Origin: Desulfacinum hydrothermale DSM 13146
Lineage (GTDB): Bacteria; Desulfobacterota; Syntrophobacteria; Syntrophobacterales; DSM-9756
Direction of reading: 5' to 3'
Assembly: GCF_900176285.1 (NCBI RefSeq)
Contig: NZ_FWXF01000017.1
Coordinates: 1-64,000, forward strand
Length of the DNA: 64,000 bases
Below, piece by piece: positions 1 to 8,460 of the stretch; the first letter of the stretch is position 1; the number at the start of each line of letters is the position of its first letter. The notes below the pieces were generated by a model. That model saw nothing but the letters and a program-made list of their open reading frames with translations. It was not told the DNA's origin and did no database searches. The position numbers were made by a program, and so were the translations under genes.

Positions 1-318
1 GCGGATCTTCCCGTGGCGGGCGCGGCGCCGGAGTGGATGAGCGAGAAGGCCATCAGCATCGGGCACTACTTCGTGGCCTCGGGCGTGTACACGGTCTTCG
101 GTGTGACCTTCCCGTCCGTCGAGGGGACCAAGTTCCACAAGCTGCTCTTCGAGGGCCTGGAGGAGCTGGGCTTCGGCAAGTGGGGCTTCGCCAAGGATCC
201 CATCGAGATGGCACACATGATGATCGCCCATATCGACAAGAAGCGCGAGGCGCTGGGGATCATGGGACCGCGCGAACGCAAGCTCTTCGACATGGCCGAC
301 CGTCGCGCCCTGGACTAA
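1..318 (+). CDS. cooS: Anaerobic Ni-containing carbon monoxide dehydrogenase, C-terminal end (partial)
   Basis: The reading frame is open from base 1, so the start lies outside the window; 105 C-terminal residues and the stop (TAA 316-318) are present. The stretch PVAGAAPEWMSEKA followed by a segment on FVASGVYTVFG and a closing HIDKKREALGI resembles the C-terminal domain of CooS/CdhA-type CO dehydrogenases, the cytoplasmic Ni-Fe-S enzymes that interconvert CO and CO2, alone or in the Wood-Ljungdahl pathway. The metal-ligand cysteines are not in this part, so catalytic competence cannot be judged. A strong terminator follows at 383-416, so this is the last gene of its operon. Confidence 0.88.
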   Translation, partial: ADLPVAGAAPEWMSEKAISIGHYFVASGVYTVFGVTFPSVEGTKFHKLLFEGLEELGFGKWGFAKDPIEMAHMMIAHIDKKREALGIMGPRERKLFDMADRRALD

Positions 319-382
319 CGAAGCGGACAAAGCCCATGGGGGTAAAATGGCGAAGACCGGCCTGAAGGGCGGCTTCGTTGGA

Positions 383-416
383 GGCCCCGGCTCACCGAGC
401 CGGGGCCTTTTCTTTT
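383..416 (+). terminator. Rho-independent terminator after cooS
   Basis: An 11-bp GC-rich hairpin (GGCCCCGGCTC, short loop, GAGCCGGGGCC) is followed directly by TTTTCTTTT. It lies 65 bases after the cooS stop and before the galE promoter. Confidence 0.9.
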
Positions 417-447
417 GTGCGGTGTCAGCCCCCTGCCTTGGGGGTTC

Positions 448-477
448 TTGACAAGGCGCTTCGTCCGGTTGGATAAG
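448..477 (+). promoter_or_regulatory. Putative sigma-70 promoter of galE
   Basis: A perfect -35 (TTGACA, 448-453) is followed after 18 bases by GATAAG (472-477), a 4/6 match to the -10 consensus. It sits between the upstream terminator and the galE ribosome-binding site (GGAGGGA, 498-504). Confidence 0.55.
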
Positions 478-508
478 GAGAGATCGTCAAACCGAACGGA
501 GGGAGATC

Positions 509-1486
509 ATGCGCGTTCTCGTCACGGGGGGTGCCGGCTACATCGGAAGTCATACGTGCAAGGCCCTGCATCGAGCGGGTTTGGATCCGGTGGTTTTGGA
601 CAACCTTTCCACGGGCCATCGCTGGGCGGTCAAGTGGGGCACGTTGCTGCATGGGGACCTTCGGGATGCCCAGTGGGTCCGCCGGGTTTTGAAGGAGACC
701 CGCGTCGATGGGGTGATTCATTTTGCCGCCAGCGCCAATGTGGGCGAATCCATGGCGGATGCGCGCAAGTACTTTGAAAACAACGTGGCAGGAACCCTGA
801 ACCTGCTGGGAGCCATGCTGGAAGCCGGGGTGCGCTCCATCGTCTTTTCCTCGTCTTGCGCGGTCTACGGGATCCCGGAACAGGTCCCCATCCCCGTGGA
901 GCATCCCCGTCGTCCCATCAGCCCCTATGGGGAGACCAAGCTCATGGGGGAAAAGATGCTGCGCTGGTTCGGCGAGGTGCACGGCCTTTCCTGGGTCGCT
1001 CTTCGTTACTTCAATGCGGCGGGGGCCGATCCGGACGGCGAACTGGGAGAGTCGCACGATCCGGAAACCCACCTCATCCCGCTGGTGATGGAAGCCGCCT
1101 TGGGAAAAAGGGGCCCGGTGCGGATCTTCGGAACGGACTACCCCACCCCGGACGGCACGGCGATCCGCGACTACATCCATGTGGCCGATCTGGCCGAGGC
1201 GCACCTGAGGGCGCTCCGTCATCTTTGGGACGGCAAGGAGTCTGTGGCCCTCAATCTGGGGACCGGCCGGGGCCACAGCGTCCTGGACGTGATCCGGGCG
1301 GTGGAGGCGGTGGCAGGGCGCCCCGTCCCCCAGGTACCGGCGGACCGACGCGCCGGGGATCCCCCCGAGCTCGTGGCCGACGGCGCCGGCACCCGCGCGC
1401 TCCTCCAGTGGGAACTCCGGTGGGATCTCAACGGCATCGTGGAAACGGCCTGGCGCTGGCACAAAGACCGTGCCCCGCATCTCTGA
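509..1486 (+). CDS. galE: UDP-glucose 4-epimerase
   Basis: A 325-residue extended short-chain dehydrogenase that interconverts UDP-glucose and UDP-galactose in the cytoplasm. The N-terminal GGAGYIGS (residues 7-14) is the NAD-binding glycine motif, SSSCAVYG carries the catalytic Ser region, and SPYGETK holds the Tyr/Lys pair (about residues 140 and 144). Length is typical of GalE. The ATG at 509 is preceded by a good Shine-Dalgarno sequence (GGAGGGA). The gene has its own putative promoter and sits just before a polysaccharide cluster, so it probably supplies UDP-Gal or UDP-GalNAc for surface glycans. Confidence 0.93.
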   Translation: MRVLVTGGAGYIGSHTCKALHRAGLDPVVLDNLSTGHRWAVKWGTLLHGDLRDAQWVRRVLKETRVDGVIHFAASANVGESMADARKYFENNVAGTLNLLGAMLEAGVRSIVFSSSCAVYGIPEQVPIPVEHPRRPISPYGETKLMGEKMLRWFGEVHGLSWVALRYFNAAGADPDGELGESHDPETHLIPLVMEAALGKRGPVRIFGTDYPTPDGTAIRDYIHVADLAEAHLRALRHLWDGKESVALNLGTGRGHSVLDVIRAVEAVAGRPVPQVPADRRAGDPPELVADGAGTRALLQWELRWDLNGIVETAWRWHKDRAPHL

Positions 1487-1514
1487 TCCGCACTCTTATA
1501 CGCCCACGTGGTCC

Positions 1515-1596
1515 AATAGGACGGAGATGCACACAGGCTACGCACACAGATAAAAAAATCTGTGTCTGTCTGTGCCAATCTGTGTCCCATTAAATA
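1515..1596 (+). repeat. ATCTGTGT palindromic repeat, copy A
   Basis: Diverged member of the family best seen at 13.7-14.5 kb: AATAGGAC...CACACAGATAAAAAAATCTGTGT...ATCTGTGTCCCATTAA. It is the only copy in the window outside the wbp/wzz end of the cluster. It lies about 30 bases after the galE stop. Confidence 0.85.
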
Positions 1597-1627
1597 GAAT
1601 ACGGATGCACAAGCCCCTTTCGTTCCT

Positions 1628-1740
1628 TTCCTCATCTTTGCGCCTTGGCGCCTTTGCGTGAGGACATAAAAGAACCGCCCCCGAAAGATTCCCCCAGCGA
1701 GAACCCATCCCGACCGGCCGGCGCCTTGGCGTGAAATGCC
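1628..1740 (+). repeat. CTTTGCGT-family repeat, partial copies
   Basis: CTTTGCGCC, TTGGCGCC and TTTGCGTGAGG (about 1636-1663), then GGCGCCTTGGCGTGA (about 1718-1733), match the right-hand and left-hand arms of the repeat seen complete at 19424-19494. The unit is broken here, with unrelated sequence between its parts. Confidence 0.6.
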
Positions 1741-2335
1741 TTGACGCACAACCGGTTTTTGACTAACCATCTCGCGAAACAAAGATCAATATCCTATTGT
1801 CATCGTAGGATTTTTATGCACCTGGTGCCCAAGCACCTCAGCGGCAATCGGTCGGTTGTAACCGAGTTGGCGAAGCTGTGGGCTCAGCGCGCCGTTTAGT
1901 TGACGCCCCCGAAGCCCCTTTACTTTGACCATTTGAAAAGGTGGACGGAACGTAATGGCTTTTTTGTTGGTATGGAATAACAGGCTCTAAAGCAGATTGG
2001 GATGGCTAGTCTGCAGTGGAATAGAGCGGATCGGTCATCCCGCGAGAACTCCGCTAAGGAGCGGCTTGTTGGAGTGATAAAGGGTGGTCTCTTCAAAAAA
2101 GGTCAGGTAGTGCGCTGTGTGAAAAAGGGTGGCCCAACCGTCACCCCTGATCGTTTCGCGGGGCCGTCCTGTGCTACACTCATCCCCTGGCACCATGACC
2201 CCGGAAAGGCAGGCAGTATAGATGTCCCGCCGGCCCAACCCACGCGATGCGTCGAATCCCTTTTCTTGCCGCTTACTACGGCCTTTCACCTCCGCGGCGC
2301 GTTAGGGGCGTTCAAAGATATAATGGTGGTTCTCC

Positions 2336-3724
2336 ATGGCTAAAACGGCAGAGTGCATGGAATCTCCGACTTCGAACGGCTTGTCGAGGAACCTGCCTCG
2401 CTGGGTACCGGCCTGGGTCGCCCGCAGGCTCGACGAGCACATGCGAGAGGTGATCGCCGGCGCCGCCGTCACCTTCACGGTGAAAGTGGTCGGTTCGGCG
2501 CTCATGTTCGCGTTCAACGTGGTGGTGGCCCGGCTCCTAGGCGCAGAACAGACGGGACTCTTCTTTCTGGCCCTCACCGTACTCCAGGTGTGTGCCGTGC
2601 TCGGCCTCTGGGGCCTGGACAATGCAACCTTGAAGTTCGTGGCGGCGAACGCGGAGCTCGGGGAATGGGGTAGGGTCTTGGGCGTGTACCGCAAGGCCGT
2701 AATTTTCACGGCCGGCCTTGCAGTCCCCTTGGGTTTTGCGGTGTTCGTGGCTGCGCCCGTCCTTGCCTGTTCCGTGTTCCAAAAACCTGAACTCACGGGT
2801 GCCCTCCGGGCCGCCGCCGTGGGCGTGCCGGCGGTGGCCTTGCTGTGGATCCACTCCGAGGCCCTCAAGGGCCTCAAGCGCATGCTGGCCTCCCAGTCCT
2901 TGCAAAGCCTGATTCTCCCGATCACAGCGCTTTTGACCGTTCCGGTTGCGGCCAGATGGTGGGGGGCGACCGGTGCGGTGGCCGTGTACGCGGTCGCCGC
3001 CTACGCGGCGGTGGTCGGGGGCTACGGATTCTGGCGGCGCCACACGGCGCACTCCCGGGCGGCCGCCGCCGCGTTTCCTGGGCGAAATCTTGTGGATACC
3101 GCCAAACCCTTGGGAGCGGTTGCGGCGACAAACCTTGTGATCCAATGGCTCCCCTTGCTGGTTCTGGGGGCTGTCGGCACCAAGGCCGACGTGGGTGTGT
3201 TCGGAGCGGCGCTCCGCACCGCGATGCTCACGAGCCTACTTCTGGTGGCCGTGAACAGCATGACAGCGCCAAAGTTCGCGGCGCTTTGGGCAAAGGGGGA
3301 TCTGCCGGCGCTCGAACAGACGGCCGTGAAGTCGGCCGCGCTCGTGGCCCTGGCGGCCGCACCCATCCTGTCGGTCCTCGCCTTTTTCCCGAAGCATGTA
3401 CTGGGCTTGTTCGGGCAGGGCTTCGCCTCGGGCTCCGTGGCGCTAACCATTCTGGCCGCCGGGCAGTTTGTGAACGCGGCCACCGGCTCAGTAGGCTGCC
3501 TGTTGATGATGACCGGAAACGGCAAGTGGCTCTGGGTTTCTGTAGTTCTGGGGGCGATGACGTGTGTAGGTTTGTCGAGCGTGATCCCCGTGTGGAATAG
3601 TGTAATCGCTGCTGCCATCGCCGTAGCTGTACCGCTCGCAATGCAGAATATAGCAGCCTCTGTTTTCTCGTTTTGGCGCATCAGGGTCGCACCGTGCAAC
3701 TATAGGGCGTTGTTTTCGAAATAG
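2336..3724 (+). CDS. Oligosaccharide flippase (Wzx/MATE-like), 3' end altered by IS
   Basis: A 462-residue, highly hydrophobic protein with about 12 predicted membrane segments and the polysaccharide-flippase pattern. After a short basic N-terminus comes AVTFTVKVVGSALMFAFNVV, then a segment ending in ARLLGAEQTGLF, as in PST/Wzx exporters. It would move undecaprenyl-linked O-units across the inner membrane. The last few residues (NYRALFSK) are read from sequence that belongs to, or abuts, the end of the IS1380-family element beginning near 3705. The native C-terminus has therefore probably been replaced, though few residues seem lost. The start is the ATG at 2336; the Shine-Dalgarno sequence is weak. 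Confidence 0.8.
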   Translation: MAKTAECMESPTSNGLSRNLPRWVPAWVARRLDEHMREVIAGAAVTFTVKVVGSALMFAFNVVVARLLGAEQTGLFFLALTVLQVCAVLGLWGLDNATLKFVAANAELGEWGRVLGVYRKAVIFTAGLAVPLGFAVFVAAPVLACSVFQKPELTGALRAAAVGVPAVALLWIHSEALKGLKRMLASQSLQSLILPITALLTVPVAARWWGATGAVAVYAVAAYAAVVGGYGFWRRHTAHSRAAAAAFPGRNLVDTAKPLGAVAATNLVIQWLPLLVLGAVGTKADVGVFGAALRTAMLTSLLLVAVNSMTAPKFAALWAKGDLPALEQTAVKSAALVALAAAPILSVLAFFPKHVLGLFGQGFASGSVALTILAAGQFVNAATGSVGCLLMMTGNGKWLWVSVVLGAMTCVGLSSVIPVWNSVIAAAIAVAVPLAMQNIAASVFSFWRIRVAPCNYRALFSK

Positions 3725-4695
3725 TTCAGCCCGAATTGTCCATAACCCGCAAGGGCGTGGGGGGTAGATGATGGCGAGACCTTAGTGTTCCGGGGTTGTG
3801 GCCCGGTGTAATCCGGGGGTGAAGCCGGCCGTTTCTGCAAGCCCATGCAGACATCGGCCCTTTCCCCCGAACCGTGGGCCGCCCCCCCTGCGTTCAGGGT
3901 AGATCCTGTGAGAGGTATAGGCCCGTGACGGGAACGGTTGTGCCAGAAGACTGGCGACGTTGGCCAGGATGGAGCGCAGGAATTCCCGGTAGAGGCAAGG
4001 GGAAGGGCAGCGATAGAGAGCGGGTCGACGTGGCAAAGCCGCCTTTGGCGCGCACGAGGATGTGGGCGCGGCCGAAAGCGCAATACAGCGCCCAAGGGGT
4101 AGTCGGTGAGGCCGTCGAAGACGACAAGCGGATGGAACATATACTGTTTGTAGAACCCGTGGAACAGGGCCAGTTGCTGGCGGCCGAGGGCGGGGTTATC
4201 GGTGGAATCGATGTCGAGGACGATATGGCGGCGAGCGCCGGGGTGGGCGGCTATGTAGGATTCGAGGAGTACCCGGGGAAGGCGGACCAACTGCCGTCGA
4301 GAAATACGGTTTTCCAGGCGGGAGATTGTGGGCTGGGAGGCGAGATCGGGGTCGGAATCGGGGGTGTGGCCGGTGGCGATCTTGATAGCAGGGTCGGAAC
4401 GCAGGGTGTTGTGGTCGTTCGCATTCTCGTAGCTGAGGGCGATGGCATAAATGCGCTGGCGAAGCAGCGTGAGTTGGGCGTGCCGAATCTTGCGCAGGTC
4501 TCTGGGGTCAGCGATGGCGGAGTTGAGGGCGCGAATGAGGCCAGTGCGCTCTTCGATCTCTCGCAGGAGGGGCGCACCGGCGTCGGAGGTGATCTTACCG
4601 CCGTCGAAGGTGGCGGTGAGGGATTTGCGGCCGAGAGTTGCGAAGGAGAGCTGGGTGTGACAGACTGTGCCCAACGGGCACTCCTCTTTTGGCAT
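3700..4695 (-). pseudogene. IS1380-family transposase, frameshifted/deleted
   Basis: The first 200 or so residues are well preserved. They include an N-terminal LTATFDGGKITSDAGAPLL stretch, TISRLENR, and the first catalytic-Asp region VLDIDSTDNPA, and run to YPLGAVL. The frame then turns into low-complexity, Arg/Pro-rich sequence, and another frame (around 4036-3782) carries what looks like remnant downstream sequence. The C-terminal GYGQFGLNYFEN typical of the family end returns in the original frame. Intact family members are about 430-480 residues, so a central piece is missing and no active transposase is expected. Confidence 0.8.
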
Positions 4696-4775
4696 GTTTT
4701 TCTTTGGCGGAACAACATGTTAGAGGGTGCCCGTTCTCTTGTCTACCTCCCTTCGTGGATAATCCGGGCTAGTCC
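3705..4775 (-). mobile_element. IS1380-family insertion sequence, internally deleted
   Basis: About 1.07 kb, shorter than the usual 1.6-1.7 kb of the family. Near-matching inverted sequences occur at the ends: TTCAGCCCGAATTGTCCA (3725-3742) and TGGATAATCCGGGCTAG (4756-4772). The transposase on the minus strand is broken. Exact ends and a target duplication could not be fixed by eye. Confidence 0.65.
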
Positions 4776-4892
4776 AATCGCCCTTCATGCAAGTCACGCT
4801 GTTTCGCCTCTCGAATCAACTTGACACATACCTGGTCTTACAATGAGAGCGACAGGAGGGGGTTGTGCACTGGCTCCGGGGTGAAGCTCTGA

Positions 4893-5177
4893 ATGCGACT
4901 CCGCCGGGAAACGGGCCAGCAGGCTGCGGTTCTGTCAACCTGGCAGGATGAGTTCCTCGAAGGCGATATAGGCGCCCCGAAGCGTCGTACGAATGATCCC
5001 AAGGTGGCAGCACTGGAAAAGGAGCTGAAGCGGGCCAAGCGGATGGTCGGGGATCTCATGATGGACAAGGAACTGTTGGAGATGCGCATTGCCCGGACGA
5101 GGGCGAGTTCCCTTTTCTGCAGCGAAGGTCGAATCCGTGAGCTGAACCTGCTCGGTCCCCGCGAAGTGTGTTTATGA
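4893..5177 (+). pseudogene. IS3-family OrfA remnant
   Basis: A 94-residue frame. After a short N-terminus it shows LSTWQDEFLEG and then a leucine-rich helix (VAALEKELKRAKRMVGDL, then MMDKELLEMRI), the usual end of the HTH-plus-leucine-zipper OrfA of IS3 elements. The normal N-terminal helix-turn-helix is mostly absent, so this is probably a 5'-truncated or degraded copy. Confidence 0.6.
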
Positions 5178-6037
5178 CAAGGCCCGGGTATACTGGCAGT
5201 GGGGTGTGGACCGTTCGACACACTATGCCCGCCAAGCGGCCGATGAAGGGCCCGTTCAGACCCAACGCCGGGGGCGTAGACCGGTGCTGCCGGACGATGA
5301 GGTGATAGCTGGCATCCGCTCGGCGCTGGCCGAGTGAGATCCTGGGCCTTCGGGGAGGGGCGCCGCAAGGTATGGGCCCGTCTGCGGCACCGGGGTATTC
5401 CCGCTTCGAACGAGCGGATACATCGCCTGATGCGCCAGCACGGCTTGCAGGTCCCGCATCGGCCGGGTACTGCTTGGGCCCGCAGACGCACGATGTCACC
5501 CTCACCTCCAAGGCGGCGAACCGGATGTGGGGCACGAACGCCACCCAAGTGAGGACCCGGCGGGACGGCATGGCAATGGTGTTTCTGGCCATCGACCATT
5601 TTGCGGGAGATGTGGTCGGCATCCATGCGCCCCCGCCCGGTACCCGTTTTGAGGCACTGGAGGCGGTATATCAGGGTGTGTTGGAACACTTCGGTCCCTT
5701 GGCGAAGGAACCTTCCGAAGGCCTGTCCTTGCTGCATAACCATGGGTCAGAGTCACATGAGCTATCACTTTCAGGACGAGATAGCCTTTCTGGGTATCGA
5801 ATCGATTCCAGGCTTCGTCAAGGCCCCAGAGAGCAACGGTGTGGCCGAGGCGTTTATCCGCACCCTGAAAGAGCAGCTGCTGTGGGTGCAAACCTTCGAT
5901 ACGGTCGAGGAGCTAGCGCGGGACCCTGCTGGGGTTTAAGAAGCGGTTCAACAAACACTGGATACTCAAGCGGCATCGTTATGCGACGTCGGAACAGGTG
6001 CGATCTGAACATGCACCAGTGGCGGCGACGGCATGAA
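5165..6037 (+). pseudogene. IS3-family OrfB transposase, multiply frameshifted
   Basis: Pieces of an rve-type DDE integrase lie in different frames. KVWARLRHRGIPASNERIHR and LMRQHGL (5334-5552) form the pre-core helix region. FLAIDHFAGDVVGIH (about 5580-5640) holds the first catalytic Asp. SHMSYHFQDEIAFLGI is followed by NGVAEAFIRTLKEQLLW (about 5745-5900), with the catalytic Glu. The C-terminal FKKRFNKHWILKRHRY follows (about 5935-5990). At least three frameshifts separate them, so it is inactive. Confidence 0.75.
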
Positions 6038-6105
6038 TTTTGTGCAAAACAGTGTACAGGATTTCGGGGGCTTTACGAATTGATCAGAGGTTCCAGAGGC
6101 AACTT

Positions 6106-6999
6106 ATGACGAATCCAAACTTCTTCATCATTGGCGCGCCGAAATGCGGGACTACATCCTTGTCTGCTTGGCTGGCGGAGCATCCGAATATTTATATGTC
6201 TCCCATGAAAGAGCCACAATTTTTCAACAGCGACCTTCAGATTTCCATAGTCCCGAATCGCTACGCATATGAACGACTTTTTCGTGGTGTAAAGGCGAAG
6301 CATGCAGCTGTAGGGGAGGCTTCAGTGTGGTATCTTGCCTCCCAAGTTGCTGTGCCACGCATCGAGCAAGAACTGCCCGGTTCAAGATACATTGTGATGA
6401 TTAGGAATCCGGTGGATGCGGCGTATTCTCTGCATGAGCAGCAGTTGGTTACGGGGAATGAACACATTAAAGACTTTGCGGCGGCTTGGAACCTGTCCGA
6501 AGAAAGAGAGGTAGGCAAGTTCGTCACTCGCCGTTGCCGTGAACCGAGGTTGCTAAATTATAAGAATGTTTGCCTATTTGGTAGACAACTTGCGCGATTA
6601 ATGGATACTGTCTGTAAGCAGCGCGTCCTTGTTCTTCTGTTAGATGATGTAAAGGAGAATCCGCGCCGTGAGTACATGAAGGTCTTGGATTTTCTGGGTG
6701 TCGAGGACGATGGGCGTCAGGACTTTCCAGCAATGAACACAGCGAAAGAATTGCGGTGGCCGATACTGTACTATGCCGTGCGTGACCTGGGACATTTTTT
6801 GGGCATAAAGCGGTGGCTTGCCGTGCCAGAGTTATGGCGATTGGTAAACATAATAATCGGATATAACAACCGGTTTCGGCCCCGAGAGCTCATGTCAATT
6901 GATCTACGTGAAGAACTGACCGAATACTTTCGAGAAGATATTTATTTACTTCAGAAGTTACTGGAGCGGGATCTGTCTCCTTGGCTGGATGTAGCATAA
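6106..6999 (+). CDS. PAPS-dependent sulfotransferase
   Basis: A 297-residue cytoplasmic sulfotransferase-fold protein. IGAPKCGTTSLSAWL (about residues 9-23) is the 5'-phosphosulfate-binding loop, and YIVMIRNPVDAAYSLH (about 93-108) is the 3'-phosphate-binding motif with the RNPxxxxxS signature. It would transfer sulfate from PAPS, here most likely to a sugar or lipid of the surface polysaccharide; the acceptor cannot be read from sequence. I take the ATG at 6106 because the 22 codons before it lie in the end of the IS3 remnant. GC is visibly lower than in flanking housekeeping genes, suggesting recent acquisition. Confidence 0.85.
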   Translation: MTNPNFFIIGAPKCGTTSLSAWLAEHPNIYMSPMKEPQFFNSDLQISIVPNRYAYERLFRGVKAKHAAVGEASVWYLASQVAVPRIEQELPGSRYIVMIRNPVDAAYSLHEQQLVTGNEHIKDFAAAWNLSEEREVGKFVTRRCREPRLLNYKNVCLFGRQLARLMDTVCKQRVLVLLLDDVKENPRREYMKVLDFLGVEDDGRQDFPAMNTAKELRWPILYYAVRDLGHFLGIKRWLAVPELWRLVNIIIGYNNRFRPRELMSIDLREELTEYFREDIYLLQKLLERDLSPWLDVA

Positions 7000-7245
7000 G
7001 AAAGTTCGCAGAAGGGAGAGAAAATGTCTGATGAAAGTGTTTCTAAAAGTCAATAAGAGTAGTTAAAGAGTGTAATCCGATTGCTATTTTGGACAAAGTT
7101 GACGTTGCAGAGGTTCGTTTGTGTTTCCTCCCTTATAAATAGTCCGTTTGCAGCGTTTTAAGATCGTTGCATTCGGGTTGCTCGTTACGCTATTGGAGGT
7201 TCCGACGTGTATGTGTAAGGCCTACTTTGGGCGGTTTAGAACGTC
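7000..7245. other. AT-rich gap with a 10-codon mini-ORF
   Basis: Between the sulfotransferase and the polymerase gene. A Shine-Dalgarno-like AAGGGAGAG precedes ATG at 7024, which opens a frame of only ten codons (MSDESVSKSQ, stop at 7054-7056). It looks like the start of a lost gene rather than a functional peptide. No other gene is seen. Confidence 0.4.
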
Positions 7246-8460
7246 ATGAATATCATTCTCGACAATAGATTTTGTCGCAGTATCTTCTCTCGGAGACTTT
7301 GGTTAAGCGTGGTTTTGGGCGTTGCTCTCGGCACGGGCTACATGACTTCGCTCCGATTTTGGGGACCGCTAGGATTATCTGAGATTCTGTTTTGTGTTGT
7401 TATTTCTGTTATGCTGGTCCGGAATTTCCGTGTGCTGGTCCGTTTTGAGCGCTCTCTATCAGGGTATATTAAAGTATACCTGCTGTTTACCTTTCTGCTT
7501 GTTCTTCCTGTAGTGACTTCTATTGTGTATTTCTTGTCCGAGTACTCAGAAATGTCGTCTCCGGAGTACATTGCGTCGTGGATAGCAGGTGTCCTGCTGG
7601 CGTTTTTGCTGGCGGCCGAAATAAGGGAAAACAGCATCGATATGCGTTTGGTTTCTAGCGTGTTTTTTGTAGTGTTTGTGGCTGGTAATATTATCTCGAT
7701 GGTCACTGGTTATGGGTATTATGGGGTAAGGTATAAAGGTTTTGCCAACAATCCGAACCAGTTGGTTTTTTATCTGCTATCTGTTTCCTTGTTGCTGGCT
7801 CTGTATTATAGAAAGTTGTTTTTCGCCGGCTTTCCAGTTCTTTTTTATATTGGGTTAATTTCTGGGAGTGATGACTATAAACTTTCAGTTGCCATAAGTA
7901 TAGTTATTTATTTTTATCTGGTTGTGTTTTATTGGAAAAAGGCGTCTCTCGGTGTAAATGTATTGCTGTTTTCTTTTATGGCGTGTGTGTTTGGTTTGGG
8001 TTTTGGTCCACAATTTGCTGAAGTGCTCATGCGTATTTGGCATCAGGCAGATGAAGGTGGGGCCAGAATCGGTTTAATGGTAAATGCACTCCAAGCGAGT
8101 GCGTATTCGCCCTTGTTTGGATGGGGTGCTGGCTCCTTTTCTGGGCTCACAGGACCATTTGAAGGGTGGGAAGGACACAACAACCTATTGGATCTTTCTA
8201 TGCAGTTTGGTTTCTTGGTTCCTGTTGTGATTTACGGAGTTTTTGCTGCGGGGATGGTTCGAGCATTGGGTAGACGAGAATATTTGGTGTTTTCAGTTAT
8301 GGCAGGGTTTGTCGTGGCAGGTTTGTTTCATTTTTCAGCAAGGCATTTCGTGTTCTGGGTGGAGTTTGGTGTGTTTCTTTACTACGTTTTCTATTCTCGT
8401 TCCGAGTCGTCTGTCCGTCTTCATAGGAGCAGCGTAGAGAAGGCTCCATGTGTGGGCTGA
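7246..8460 (+). CDS. O-antigen polymerase/ligase-like membrane protein (Wzy/WaaL type)
   Basis: A 404-residue integral membrane protein with about 10-12 hydrophobic segments. A larger loop in the C-terminal half, around GWGAGSFSGL and GHNNLLDLSMQFG (about residues 285-320), resembles the periplasmic loop of the Wzy_C/O-antigen ligase family, where a conserved His/Arg environment is expected. It would polymerise O-units or ligate polymer to lipid A-core. The two roles cannot be told apart by sequence alone; its place in a wzx/wzz cluster favours Wzy. The gene is AT-rich with T-rich codon use unlike the chromosome, a common trait of wzy genes. It overlaps the next gene by 13 bases. Confidence 0.72.
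   Translation: MNIILDNRFCRSIFSRRLWLSVVLGVALGTGYMTSLRFWGPLGLSEILFCVVISVMLVRNFRVLVRFERSLSGYIKVYLLFTFLLVLPVVTSIVYFLSEYSEMSSPEYIASWIAGVLLAFLLAAEIRENSIDMRLVSSVFFVVFVAGNIISMVTGYGYYGVRYKGFANNPNQLVFYLLSVSLLLALYYRKLFFAGFPVLFYIGLISGSDDYKLSVAISIVIYFYLVVFYWKKASLGVNVLLFSFMACVFGLGFGPQFAEVLMRIWHQADEGGARIGLMVNALQASAYSPLFGWGAGSFSGLTGPFEGWEGHNNLLDLSMQFGFLVPVVIYGVFAAGMVRALGRREYLVFSVMAGFVVAGLFHFSARHFVFWVEFGVFLYYVFYSRSESSVRLHRSSVEKAPCVG

Larger units (their letters stand above)
1487..2335. other. Long non-coding stretch between galE and the flippase gene
   Basis: About 850 bases without a convincing gene. It begins with one copy of the ATCTGTGT palindromic repeat (1515-1596) and parts of the CTTTGCGT repeat family (about 1628-1663 and 1718-1740). 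A 27-codon open frame at 1816-1899 reads like a leftover gene fragment, but I could not assign it. The rest (1900-2335) shows no recognisable gene. A TACACT box near 2172 could be a -10 element but has no clear -35. Confidence 0.6.
4823..6058 (+). mobile_element. IS3-family insertion sequence, decayed
   Basis: Contains an orfA-like frame (4893-5177) and an orfB-like DDE transposase broken into several frames (about 5165-6037). Possible ends are TGACACATACC near 4823 and the complement of TGTACACTG near 6058, but the match between them is poor. It lies directly after the IS1380 remnant and directly before the sulfotransferase gene. Confidence 0.6.

Noticed and set aside
1816-1899. A 27-codon peptide gene
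   Set aside because: Too short, no Shine-Dalgarno sequence, and in a stretch of repeat and element debris; at most a gene remnant.
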